Below, piece by piece: positions 16,516 through 25,016 of a DNA stretch of 64,000 nt. Both the position numbers and the translations under genes were made by a program. The notes under the pieces are model-generated. The model saw only the letters and a program-made list of their open reading frames with translations. It was not told where the DNA came from and ran no database searches. The DNA is taken from the NCBI GenBank assembly GCA_028713675.1, contig JAQTNV010000005.1, positions 1-64,000 on the forward strand, read 5' to 3'. Each line of letters starts with the position of its first letter. The first letter of the stretch is position 1. The stretch is from a bacterium (GTDB taxonomy: Bacteria; Desulfobacterota; JAPLJL01).

Positions 16516-17718
16516 ATGGATCTGAAAGATTCCCCCGCAGAAGCGGCATTCCGGCAGGAAGTCAGGGATTGGATCAAGGAGAATCTCCCCCAGGAATGGC
16601 AGGAAAAGGGATTCCGGAAGATGCTGGCCACAGATCCTTATGGTTTCGTCGGTTTCTTTACCGAGTGGAACAAGCGGCTCCTGGAGAAAGGCTGGCTGGG
16701 TTTCGGCTGGCCCAAGGAAGTGGGTGGAGGCGGCGCCTCACCTATTATGCAGGCCATCCTCAACGAGGAAATGACCCGGCATAACGCCCCTCCCCTCGGA
16801 ATCAGCCTGATGGGACTCGGATGGGTCGGTCCCTCCATCGTCCTCTATGGCAACGAGGAGCAGAAAAAGCGTTTTCTCCCCGGGATCTTCGGCGGCACGG
16901 ACCAATGGTGCCAGGGATTTTCCGAGCCGGGAGCCGGGAGCGACCTGGCTTCCCTGAAGTGCCGGGCCGTCCGCCAGGGCGATCATTACATCGTCAACGG
17001 CCAGAAGATCTGGACCTCCATCGCCAACCTGGCCAACTGGATCATGCTCCTGGTCCGCACCGACCCCAGCGCCCCCAAGCGTGACGGCATTACCTGCCTG
17101 ATGGTGGATATGACTTCCCCCGGGATCACCGCCCGGACGATCAAACAGATGAACCGGCACGAGGAATACTCCGAGGTGTTTTTCGAAGACGTGAAGGTGC
17201 CGGTGGAAAACCGCATCGGGGAAGAAAACAAGGGCTGGAAAGTGGCCAAGTCCACCCTGGTCTTCGAGCGGTCGGGAATTTCGGAGACCATCGAGCTGGA
17301 CCGCGGGCTCGAGGCGCTGAAGGAAGCTTCCAGAAAACTGAAAAAGAACGGCAGGCCCTTGAATGAAGACCCTGTTTTTCGGCAGAGGGTCGCCCAGGTA
17401 AATCTGGAACTCCGGGCGCTCAAACTCCTGGGGCTGCGCATCCTCTCCAAGCAGAACCGGGGCAAGGACGTCCGGAACGATTCCTCGGTGACCAAGCTGG
17501 GAAGATTAAACGTGGGTTATAAGCTCGACTGCCTGGGGATGGATCTTCTCGGAACCTACTCCCAGCTCCTGCGCGGCTCCGAAGGCGTGATTGACCAGGG
17601 CAAGTGGACCAACCGGTTCCTGGCTTGGCCGGGTTACGTCATCGGCGGCGGCACTCCCCACATTCAGAAAAACATCATCGGGGAACGGATCCTGGGCCTC
17701 CCTCCGGACGAAAAGTAA
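16516..17718 (+). CDS. Acyl-CoA dehydrogenase, large-type subunit
   Basis: 400 residues. Acyl-CoA dehydrogenase fold with WCQGFSEPGAGSDLASL (about 134-150), VNGQKIWTS (about 161-169) and the C-terminal IGGGTPHIQKNIIGERILGLP. At the position of the classical catalytic Glu of the MCAD motif YEGT this protein has Gly (GGGT), as do many FadE-type partners. Catalysis may therefore depend on a residue elsewhere or on the neighbouring subunit. It lies in one operon with the 378-residue dehydrogenase, with an AGGAGG RBS, and electrons would go to Etf (EtfA/EtfB at 36-40 kb are candidates). Confidence 0.92.
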   Translation: MDLKDSPAEAAFRQEVRDWIKENLPQEWQEKGFRKMLATDPYGFVGFFTEWNKRLLEKGWLGFGWPKEVGGGGASPIMQAILNEEMTRHNAPPLGISLMGLGWVGPSIVLYGNEEQKKRFLPGIFGGTDQWCQGFSEPGAGSDLASLKCRAVRQGDHYIVNGQKIWTSIANLANWIMLLVRTDPSAPKRDGITCLMVDMTSPGITARTIKQMNRHEEYSEVFFEDVKVPVENRIGEENKGWKVAKSTLVFERSGISETIELDRGLEALKEASRKLKKNGRPLNEDPVFRQRVAQVNLELRALKLLGLRILSKQNRGKDVRNDSSVTKLGRLNVGYKLDCLGMDLLGTYSQLLRGSEGVIDQGKWTNRFLAWPGYVIGGGTPHIQKNIIGERILGLPPDEK

Positions 17719-17848
17719 ATCACCCTGCCCTTGCGGGCTAGTCATTACTTCTTCAAAACCCGTTCGAACATCGGCTATGATGCCGAAAATTGGGCGAGAT
17801 TTCCATCGTCACATATACCGTTTACAAATCATTTTCTATCCAACTCAA

Positions 17849-17877
17849 TTGACAATAAAAAACAGGAAAGGTATAAG
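17849..17877 (+). promoter_or_regulatory. Promoter of the Rhs gene
   Basis: TTGACA at 17849-17854, exact 17-base spacer, TATAAG at 17872-17877, 70 bases before the ATG at 17947. No operator-like palindrome overlaps it. Confidence 0.7.
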
Positions 17878-17946
17878 AGGTTTCATATAAAAACCTAAAT
17901 ATCCAAAACCTGTTGTCTGAGGGGATTAAAGAGAAAGGCATCCGAT

Positions 17947-20900
17947 ATGAGTAACAGATACTCTTTTTCTATTGGTAAGCTTCCTCAAAAACATCCTTCG
18001 CAGTGCTTATCTAAATCGGCCCTGATTTTTTATTTCCCGATAATTATTACGTTTTTTTTAGCAATGTTATCATTCCCTTATAAATCTTATAGTTGGTGTG
18101 ACGGGCCGGGCGAAAAGCGGTGTATAGCGGATCCAGGTTATTCTTGCTGTTGTTGGTCCGATTGTAATTGCGAAAATTATCCAACCAGTTGTTCCCATGG
18201 CAATTGGTACGGTTACGACTTAGATGGAGATAATTATGCCGATGGAGGGCTGGGGTGCGTTGCGGATTGTTCTTGCGGAATTTGCGACCCGGATATTCAT
18301 CCTGGAGTTCCTCCTAAAATTGGCTGCTCGCCAAGAGAAACCGATAATGCCATTAATATTATTGCCACAGGAAGTAAGTTCTGCCGTCCCGATCAAGCTT
18401 TTTTCTTAACCGCAGTAAATACGACTACAGGCAATTCTATTGGCGGCGGCGGTAGCGGAAGAACAAATTGCAATGAAGGCACTGCAAGCATGACTATCAA
18501 TAAATGTGGTGCGGAGCCAGGGAATTATTCGGTTTATGTTCATACATATGTGATTGATTATCCCGGCGAGTCAGTCTCTTCATGTGGTGGTTTCACGATC
18601 CAAGGTGATCCCACGGTATTTTTCTGGGATATTAAAAAGCCAAGCGTTCTGAATCCCTCCCGGAACAAGGTCACCGTTAATGATTTTGATAATCCTCATG
18701 CTTCGGGCGATACCGGGATTCCCAACGAACACCCCACCGACAATCTTCACCGATTGATTGAGCGAGGTTATACCCTCGCGGCCACGGGGGCCGTTATCCA
18801 CTATGAATACACCAATACTTACGAATTTGAACAAAAATACTCGGCTTTATCCCTTCCGTTTCTGGCCGGGACTGATGCCGACGGGAATATTTACATTTAT
18901 GAGATTTTCGAAGGCGGGGGCTTGGGCTCCCGCACCTGGGTGGGAAAAATAGATCTTATCCCCCCATATCAATATCCTTACCCCGCCATCGCGGATTTCG
19001 ATCAGGACGGGAATTTGGATATAGCCGTGAACGACCAGCAAAATGTTTATATTTTGGTTAATGAGGGTTTGAATTCCTTTTCCTCGCCCGTGCTGATTGC
19101 TTCAGGTCTCACCCTTAATCCTGAGTGGTATTGGGGAACAATGATGGTGCCGGGGGATTTTGATAATAACGGTCTTGACGATATCGCGATCAAGACCGCC
19201 TCTGGCGGTCCTTTGATTCTTCTTCTTAATAAAGAAAACCTGATCTTTCAGGTTTCCGCTCCAATCACCCTTCCCTCCTATGGCAACCAAACAAGCATAG
19301 CGGCTGGGGATTTTAATGAGGATAAAAACCTGGATTTAGTGATTTCGTATTATCAAGGCACGATGTACATCTTGTTCGGAAATGGAAGCGGGAATTTCCC
19401 TACCGGCGCATGGGTCCCAATGGTCTACGGGGATTGCCCGAGTGTGGGGTTTTATACGGATATTATGGCGACGGTGGCGGGGGATTTTAATGGTGACGGT
19501 CATGTGGATGTGCTGGCGGGGCAGAATGACGATATTGACTCGGGGCAAGCTTATTTGTTCCTAGGAGACGGGTTGGGGAATTTAATCCTTTCGGGAATTC
19601 CTTGCGGCACTTACTACCCATATCTAGGCTACGACACCAATCCTTGGGCGGAATACTATAGCAATAACCAGCCCGGAAGCGGGTTTGCGTGCGCTTATGA
19701 TTTTAATAATGACAGAGTTTTAGACATCATGGCCCAGGCCTACAATTGGCTGATGACCTTTACCGGGAATGGGGACGGGAGTTTTGAAACTTTGGAGCTT
19801 TTCGATCAGATCGGGGTGAAAATCGCAGCCCCGGCCTATCCGCCAAAATATGGAATTAAGGAAGGAAAATTGCTAAAGATTGACGGCCCCCGGACGGATG
19901 TGAACGACACAACCATTTTCAGGTATTATCCTGACATACCGGTCCAAGGTAATAATCGTTATCAACTCAAATCCTCGACCGACGCGCTCGGGCATGAAAC
20001 CATTTACGAAAATTATGATGCTAACGGCAACCCGGAAAAGATCTCCGACCCCAACGGAAACGTCACCCACTACATATACAATTCCGACAAGAAAATCACC
20101 TCCCTCACCCAGGCCGAAGCCGGCCCTAATGGGGAGGATGTAATAACCCAGTTCTTTTATGACGCGAATAAGAACCTGGATTACATCATTTTGCCGAAGG
20201 GGAACGTGATTGATTATACCTACGATTCGAGCAACAACCTGACCGATATTGAACTCCAGTCCAACCTATCCGCTTCTCCTTCTGAACGCATCCACTTCAC
20301 TTACAGCGGCGCCAACCGGATCAAAGAGGAATATTTCGACGGGAACGGTGTTTTACGGAAAAAGGCGGAATATACTTACGATTCACAAAACCGTCTTCAG
20401 AGCGTTAAGAATCCCATTACGGGAACCTCCACATCTTTTACTTACGATGCCAACGGCAACCGTGACTCGATGACCGATGATAAAGGCAACCTGACTTCTT
20501 ACCTTTACAATATCAATAATCTAATTAAAGTAACCCAACCAACGGTCCCGGGCGGGTTGCCGACAACCAATTACCAATACGATTCCCAGAATAATTTAGA
20601 TCAGGTCGCCGACGCCCGGGGAAAATCAACTCCTTACCTTTATGATGACATGGGACGGCTGGTGGAATCGGCTTCGCCGGATACGGGGTTAACGAACTAC
20701 TGGTATGACGAGGCTGGCAATCTCATCGGCAAGCTGGATGCCAACGGCGCCGAAATTCATTATCAATACGACGCCCTTAATCGTCTTATTGTCATCCTAA
20801 GCGTCAGCGAAGGATCTCAGGTCACCTACATCTACGACGAGCCAGACCATTCCGACGAACCCACCAAAGGCATCGGAAGATTGACAACTATTACCGATGA

Positions 20901-23550
20901 ATCAGGTACGACCAGATATTTTTATGATAAACGGGGAAATCTGGTCAAGGAAATCAGGACCACGGGATCCCTGACCCTGACCACCGAATACCGGTATGAT
21001 TTGAACGGAAACCTGGAAAAGGTCATCTATCCCTCCGGTCGGGAAGTGGATTATTCATATACTCAGGACCGGGTTTCCTCCGTACAGATGATCAAGGATT
21101 CGGTCTTAAGTGATTTGGCATCGGGCATTTCTTATTATCCCTTCGGCGATATTGCATCTTTTAATTACGGTAACGGCTTGAATTACACCATCGTCCGGGA
21201 CCTTCTTTATCAACCCACTTCCATCCAGTCCGGTTCGATCTTAAATCGTGCCTACACCTACGACCCGGCTGGAAATATTCTCGGGATAGATGAGCCCGGC
21301 AATTCCTCAGACCAAACTTTCACCTATGATGCACTTTATCGGCTTACAAAAGCGGCCGGAACATACGGGGATTTTTCATTTGGTTATGACTTAACGGGAA
21401 ACCGAACCCAAAAGGTTGAAGATGAAAGAAGCTACGCTTATTGCTATTACCCTGGGACCGACCGGCTTCAAGAAACGGCCGAGGGTTCTTGTGTCTCCGG
21501 GGCATCAATTTTAACTTCCCAGATTTCGAGCGGCTCGTCCGGTTCTTCTAGCTCATTTTCTTATGGCGTAGGGGAGACCCTCCGCGGTCTCCCATCTGGA
21601 TCGGCAAATCATAATAGTTTTCCCTCTCCCCTCGCGGGAGAGGGCGGGCCTGCCCACCCTAGCCTTGGTGAAGGTGGAGGTGAGGAGGGCATAAATTCCT
21701 CCCTTCAACTTCCACGCCTTCCCGATAATTTCGACGATTTGGACGAAAACGGCCTATCAAAACTACGCGATCGTTTTGATGGTTTTTGTCATAAACAGCG
21801 GCACGAAATTCCTGAAGATATTTTTATTCAAATGAAATATTTTAGGATGCTGACCGAAATTCGTCTTTATGTTTTCCAAGTTGAATCTGCTTTTGGAAAT
21901 GGTTGGGGGTTCTTCGGCGGTCAAGGTCGTGGACCCAGCCATCACCCTACCCCACCGCAGATTACCGCCGGTGAATTCGTTGAAAAAGTCCAGGAGATTG
22001 TGAACCAAGGCGGGCTGAACGTCCCCCTGATGTTCCGAACTTGGATGAAGAATACGGAATTGGCCGGGATGGCCCAGGGGCTTTTAAGCCTTTCTGGGGA
22101 TGACCCAGCTTCCCTAGTCACCCGGGATGAATTAGGCCACGTAAAGCTATTTATCCGGGCGGCGATGAAGATTAAAATCGCCGAAGCAATGCGGGGAGGA
22201 ACCGTTTACTCATATGACGAGAATGGAAATATTATTTCCGCCGATAACATTTCCTACGTCTATGATTCGCAAAATCGGATGACAAAGGCTTTGGTTAACG
22301 ATGAGCCCGTCGGGGAATATACTTATGACGCGATGAACCGAAGGGTTAAAAAAACCGCCAACGGGGTCACAACCAATTATGTTTATGACCAATTCGGCAA
22401 TCTCATCGCCGAGGCAGATGAGAGTGGAAACGTCAGAAAAGAATACATTTATCTGAACGGCAGGCCCCTCGCCCTCATTGACCTGCCCCTGCCCTCTATG
22501 GCCCCTTCCCCCACCATCACCCAGCAGGTTGGCCGGGTGTGTTCCACTATCGGTTTCGGCCCGGCCGGCAAAGACCAAATCATTCTTTTCTGCCTGATCC
22601 TCTCGCCCTTTTTCGGACTTATTATTTTCCGCTCGGTTCGGGATAAAAAATGGATTTTCCTTTTTATTTTCAGTCTCGGCTGCCTGGGAGGCATAGCCGT
22701 GCTTGGCTTCCTGGCTTCGACTCCTCGCGTGGCGCAAGCTCAGGCAGGCTCGGAGGAGATTTATTTCTACCATCTGGATCACTTGGGAGCGCCGGTGCGT
22801 ATGACCAATTCGAGCGGGGCGGTGGTCTGGCGCTGGCAATATGGCCCCTTCGGGGAAGAGCCCCTGACGATGGAGCCCAATACCATTAACCAAAACCTCA
22901 GATTTCCAGGGCAATATTATGACGCGGAGACGGGATTGAATTATAATATATATCGTTATTATTTCTCATCTCTGGGCATGTATATCCAACCTGATCCAAT
23001 TTGTGTTGGAAACAATCAACTTGAAATCGAAATAATTGGAAGTATCAGTTTTTCAAGAAAACAATTAATTATAGAACCTCAAAGACAGAATTCGTATGTT
23101 TTTGTCACAAATAATCCTTCAAACTTTTCAGATCCGCTTGGTCTATGCAAATCCGGAGCATGTGAAGATTGCCCGAGAGGAAATTGGTTTGGAAGTTCGT
23201 TTAGTGCTGGTGGTGAATTTATAAAAGGTGCTTCAATCTCAATTCAGTCTGTTACTTGTGGCGCAAAAAATGGCTTGTCTTGCACAATAATTTATTCGTG
23301 CAAATCTAAAGGTATCGCATTTTCAATAGGTGTATCAATAGGGCCGGTAAACTGTTTTGGGATGAAATGCAAAGAAGATGTGGGCAATTCAAACACGGGT
23401 TATGGCATAACAATTGGTCCGCTTGGCTTGCCGGTTCCAGGTGGTGGAAAATCTGGTTGTGATGGGCCAAGTATCGGCGGCGGAAAAGGTGGTTTTGGAA
23501 TTGGTATTTCAAAAAATACTTGTGAGCCAATTTACAATAGTTGCCGATAA
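17947..23550 (+). CDS. Rhs/YD-repeat protein with FG-GAP repeats and variable C-terminal tip
   Basis: 1867 residues. An N-terminal hydrophobic segment (about 25-45) is followed by a Cys-rich domain (about 50-220). FG-GAP/VCBS-type repeats cover about 340-600 (DFDQDGNLDIAV, DFDNNGLDDIAI, DFNEDKNLDLVI, DFNGDGHVDVLA) and YD repeats about 680-1190 and 1420-1515. An unusual two-helix hydrophobic insert lies at about 1541-1590. The Rhs core follows (HLDHLGAPVRMTN near 1608 to NIYRYYFSSLGMYIQPDPI near 1685), then a 180-residue Cys- and Gly-rich tip. The tip matches no toxin fold I recognise. The 5' and 3' ends are clearly more AT-rich than the middle, typical of Rhs tip exchange. Two dispersed-repeat sequences are translated in frame (20791-20820 and about 21620-21685). 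By family it is a surface or secreted polymorphic-toxin-like shell protein. Confidence 0.9.
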   Translation: MSNRYSFSIGKLPQKHPSQCLSKSALIFYFPIIITFFLAMLSFPYKSYSWCDGPGEKRCIADPGYSCCCWSDCNCENYPTSCSHGNWYGYDLDGDNYADGGLGCVADCSCGICDPDIHPGVPPKIGCSPRETDNAINIIATGSKFCRPDQAFFLTAVNTTTGNSIGGGGSGRTNCNEGTASMTINKCGAEPGNYSVYVHTYVIDYPGESVSSCGGFTIQGDPTVFFWDIKKPSVLNPSRNKVTVNDFDNPHASGDTGIPNEHPTDNLHRLIERGYTLAATGAVIHYEYTNTYEFEQKYSALSLPFLAGTDADGNIYIYEIFEGGGLGSRTWVGKIDLIPPYQYPYPAIADFDQDGNLDIAVNDQQNVYILVNEGLNSFSSPVLIASGLTLNPEWYWGTMMVPGDFDNNGLDDIAIKTASGGPLILLLNKENLIFQVSAPITLPSYGNQTSIAAGDFNEDKNLDLVISYYQGTMYILFGNGSGNFPTGAWVPMVYGDCPSVGFYTDIMATVAGDFNGDGHVDVLAGQNDDIDSGQAYLFLGDGLGNLILSGIPCGTYYPYLGYDTNPWAEYYSNNQPGSGFACAYDFNNDRVLDIMAQAYNWLMTFTGNGDGSFETLELFDQIGVKIAAPAYPPKYGIKEGKLLKIDGPRTDVNDTTIFRYYPDIPVQGNNRYQLKSSTDALGHETIYENYDANGNPEKISDPNGNVTHYIYNSDKKITSLTQAEAGPNGEDVITQFFYDANKNLDYIILPKGNVIDYTYDSSNNLTDIELQSNLSASPSERIHFTYSGANRIKEEYFDGNGVLRKKAEYTYDSQNRLQSVKNPITGTSTSFTYDANGNRDSMTDDKGNLTSYLYNINNLIKVTQPTVPGGLPTTNYQYDSQNNLDQVADARGKSTPYLYDDMGRLVESASPDTGLTNYWYDEAGNLIGKLDANGAEIHYQYDALNRLIVILSVSEGSQVTYIYDEPDHSDEPTKGIGRLTTITDESGTTRYFYDKRGNLVKEIRTTGSLTLTTEYRYDLNGNLEKVIYPSGREVDYSYTQDRVSSVQMIKDSVLSDLASGISYYPFGDIASFNYGNGLNYTIVRDLLYQPTSIQSGSILNRAYTYDPAGNILGIDEPGNSSDQTFTYDALYRLTKAAGTYGDFSFGYDLTGNRTQKVEDERSYAYCYYPGTDRLQETAEGSCVSGASILTSQISSGSSGSSSSFSYGVGETLRGLPSGSANHNSFPSPLAGEGGPAHPSLGEGGGEEGINSSLQLPRLPDNFDDLDENGLSKLRDRFDGFCHKQRHEIPEDIFIQMKYFRMLTEIRLYVFQVESAFGNGWGFFGGQGRGPSHHPTPPQITAGEFVEKVQEIVNQGGLNVPLMFRTWMKNTELAGMAQGLLSLSGDDPASLVTRDELGHVKLFIRAAMKIKIAEAMRGGTVYSYDENGNIISADNISYVYDSQNRMTKALVNDEPVGEYTYDAMNRRVKKTANGVTTNYVYDQFGNLIAEADESGNVRKEYIYLNGRPLALIDLPLPSMAPSPTITQQVGRVCSTIGFGPAGKDQIILFCLILSPFFGLIIFRSVRDKKWIFLFIFSLGCLGGIAVLGFLASTPRVAQAQAGSEEIYFYHLDHLGAPVRMTNSSGAVVWRWQYGPFGEEPLTMEPNTINQNLRFPGQYYDAETGLNYNIYRYYFSSLGMYIQPDPICVGNNQLEIEIIGSISFSRKQLIIEPQRQNSYVFVTNNPSNFSDPLGLCKSGACEDCPRGNWFGSSFSAGGEFIKGASISIQSVTCGAKNGLSCTIIYSCKSKGIAFSIGVSIGPVNCFGMKCKEDVGNSNTGYGITIGPLGLPVPGGGKSGCDGPSIGGGKGGFGIGISKNTCEPIYNSCR
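20791..20820. repeat. Dispersed intergenic-type repeat translated inside the Rhs gene
   Basis: GTCATCCTAAGCGTCAGCGAAGGATCT-like unit, the widespread ATCCTGAGCG-GCGAAGGATC hairpin type, read in frame as VILSVSEGSQ at about residues 949-958 between two YD repeats. Confidence 0.6.
21620..21685. repeat. Second repeat-like insert translated inside the Rhs gene
   Basis: Stretch reading FPSPLAGEGGPAHPSLGEGG in frame (about residues 1225-1247), the usual translation of CCCTCTCCC...GGGAGAGGG intergenic repeats. A Ser/Gly-rich linker precedes it. It interrupts the YD-repeat shell without breaking the frame. Confidence 0.6.
22501..22544. repeat. 44-bp perfect direct repeat, copy in the Rhs gene
   Basis: Identical over 44 bases to 24006-24049. 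In the Rhs gene it encodes APSPTITQQVGRVC and directly precedes the hydrophobic insert. Confidence 0.9.
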
Positions 23551-23921
23551 TGCAATATCCGTCTGTAAATCATTTGTGCAAATTGAAGTATTGTCATAGG
23601 TTCGTAAGTCTCCTGCCATTTGTTTTATTGATATTTGAACCGATTGATAAGATGTTCTTTAACCACTCAAGTTTCTATGGCGATTTTTTCCTTTCTATGT
23701 TCCTTTTTTCCATAGGCATTCTTTTTGTCGTAAGTTATTTTTATGAACAAGAATATTGGTTTTTCAAATTTATTGTAAAATTAGCAATATTCTGGGGAAA
23801 TATTTCTATTATTTTCAAGAAATATCAAAAAAAGAATTCCTTACTATTAGGCTATGGATTTGGATTGGCTGGGCTTTTGAGTGGTTTCGCATTAATATTT
23901 CTAAAATGTTATTTTGATTAA
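23550..23921 (+). CDS. Small membrane protein coupled to the Rhs tip (candidate immunity protein)
   Basis: 123 residues from the ATG at 23550, which overlaps the Rhs stop codon as TAATG, implying translational coupling (an in-frame TTG at 23541 is possible but less likely). Hydrophobic segments lie at about 18-32, 42-64, 70-88 and 97-118, so it is predicted to be an inner-membrane protein with three or four helices; charged residues are few and mostly Lys. Base composition is AT-rich like the Rhs tip and unlike the surrounding genes, so tip and this gene probably arrived together. Position immediately after a polymorphic tip is where immunity genes sit. No family recognised; immunity is inferred. 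Confidence 0.6.
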   Translation: MQYPSVNHLCKLKYCHRFVSLLPFVLLIFEPIDKMFFNHSSFYGDFFLSMFLFSIGILFVVSYFYEQEYWFFKFIVKLAIFWGNISIIFKKYQKKNSLLLGYGFGLAGLLSGFALIFLKCYFD

Positions 23922-23961
23922 TCTAATTTTAGAATTAGATCAAAATAGTCAAATTACTAAG

Positions 23962-24062
23962 TAATGTATCTATCTCAACGGCCCACCCTTGGCCTAAGTC
24001 GAATTGCCCCTTCCCCCACCATCACCCAGCAGGTTGGCCGGGTGTGTTCTGTCATCGGCTTT
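23962..24062 (+). pseudogene. Relic of a second Rhs core
   Basis: About 100 bases that align with 22440-22560 inside the Rhs gene. It begins with a degenerate version of the YIYLNGRPLALIDLP-coding stretch (AATGTATCTATCTCAACGGC), lacks about 16 bases, then continues into a 44-base perfect match at 24006-24049 and a weaker match to about 24062. Frames are broken. It lies after the candidate immunity gene, where orphan Rhs tips or displaced core fragments usually accumulate. Confidence 0.75.
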
Positions 24063-24071
24063 GACAGAATT

Positions 24072-24998
24072 TTAAAAAACCTTTTCGGCCTTGTTCAAGA
24101 TTGCCCTGGGAAGATAGATTTTTAACGCCTCGGCGGTATTGGCATTAAGAAATATCCGGCCCCCGGGATAAACCAGGGAAAGCTGCCGGGGGCTTTTCCC
24201 CTGCAAAATCGCGTTAACCAGTTCCCCCGCCTTTTTCCCGGTTTCCCGGTATTCCGGGGCCACCGCGATCAGGGCTCCCGATTTGACCAACCCGTCGTTA
24301 AAAGCAAAGATCGGCCGCTTGTTTTCGAGGGTAATCCAGAGAAGGTAGGAAAAAATATCCTGGCTGACTACGGTGGTATCCGGGACCAGCCAGAGGGCGT
24401 CGATGGAAAAGATTACCTTTTTTAGGGCCCCTGCCACTTCTTCCGGGGAAGAGATCTGCTGTTCCACCAGCTCGATCCCCAGGCGGGAAGCGGCCTCCCG
24501 GCCCGCCCGGATCAGTTCCAGGCTTTTCACCGGATTATATAAAACACCCAGGCGCCCCAAAGCGGGCATGATCTCGCGGAAAGCCGCCAGCTGGGCTTCC
24601 GGAGACGCGATCACTGCCACCCCGGTGACATTTTCCTTATGTAAATCCAGCTCAAAGGGGTTAAAAATAAAACAGTAAACGATCGGAATATCGTTTATTT
24701 GCTCTACCGCCAGCTTGGCCGCCTGCGCTCCGATCGCAATTATTACCGCCGGCTTCATCTCCCGGATCCGGAAAACAATTCTTTTCCCCAGTTCGGGATC
24801 CCCTTTCATATTAAATTCCGTGAACGCCGCTCCCGGAACCACTTCCCGGGCGCCCTGCAGCGCGGTTTTGTAAGCGTCGCGATCCCCGCTGATAAAGGCC
24901 GCCACTTCTGCCGCGCGCGCTCCGGAAGGAAACATGAAAATAACGAGGACAAGTAAAACAATTCCTCGTGCAATCAGTGATTTCAACCGGCCATACAT
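24072..24998 (-). CDS. ABC-type substrate-binding protein (PF04392-like)
   Basis: 308 residues with an N-terminal signal peptide (hydrophobic 10-28, ending GARAA). Two Rossmann-like lobes: residues 30-150 (VAAFISGDRDAYKTALQG, KPAVIIAIGAQAAKLAV, IPIVYCFIFNP) and 150-300 (LGRLGVLYNPVKS, LWLVPDTTVVS, RPIFAFNDGLVKSGALIAV). This matches the TrpX/YtsP-type ABC substrate-binding family (PF04392). No permease or ATPase gene is adjacent. It starts 18 bases after the TonB-receptor gene on the same strand, so the two are one operon. Substrate unknown; some stand-alone members act as sensors. Confidence 0.82.
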   Translation of the reverse strand: MYGRLKSLIARGIVLLVLVIFMFPSGARAAEVAAFISGDRDAYKTALQGAREVVPGAAFTEFNMKGDPELGKRIVFRIREMKPAVIIAIGAQAAKLAVEQINDIPIVYCFIFNPFELDLHKENVTGVAVIASPEAQLAAFREIMPALGRLGVLYNPVKSLELIRAGREAASRLGIELVEQQISSPEEVAGALKKVIFSIDALWLVPDTTVVSQDIFSYLLWITLENKRPIFAFNDGLVKSGALIAVAPEYRETGKKAGELVNAILQGKSPRQLSLVYPGGRIFLNANTAEALKIYLPRAILNKAEKVF

Positions 24999-25016
24999 AG
25001 TTTTTCTAAAGGCGGG

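Noticed and set aside
23541-23549. TTG at 23541 as start of the small membrane gene after the Rhs tip
   Set aside because: The ATG at 23550 overlaps the Rhs stop as TAATG, a standard coupled arrangement, so the upstream TTG is unnecessary.
22501-24049. Attachment-site (att) interpretation of the 44-bp direct repeat
   Set aside because: No integrase, recombinase or tRNA is present, and both copies align beyond the 44 bases with Rhs core coding sequence, so an Rhs relic explains them better.
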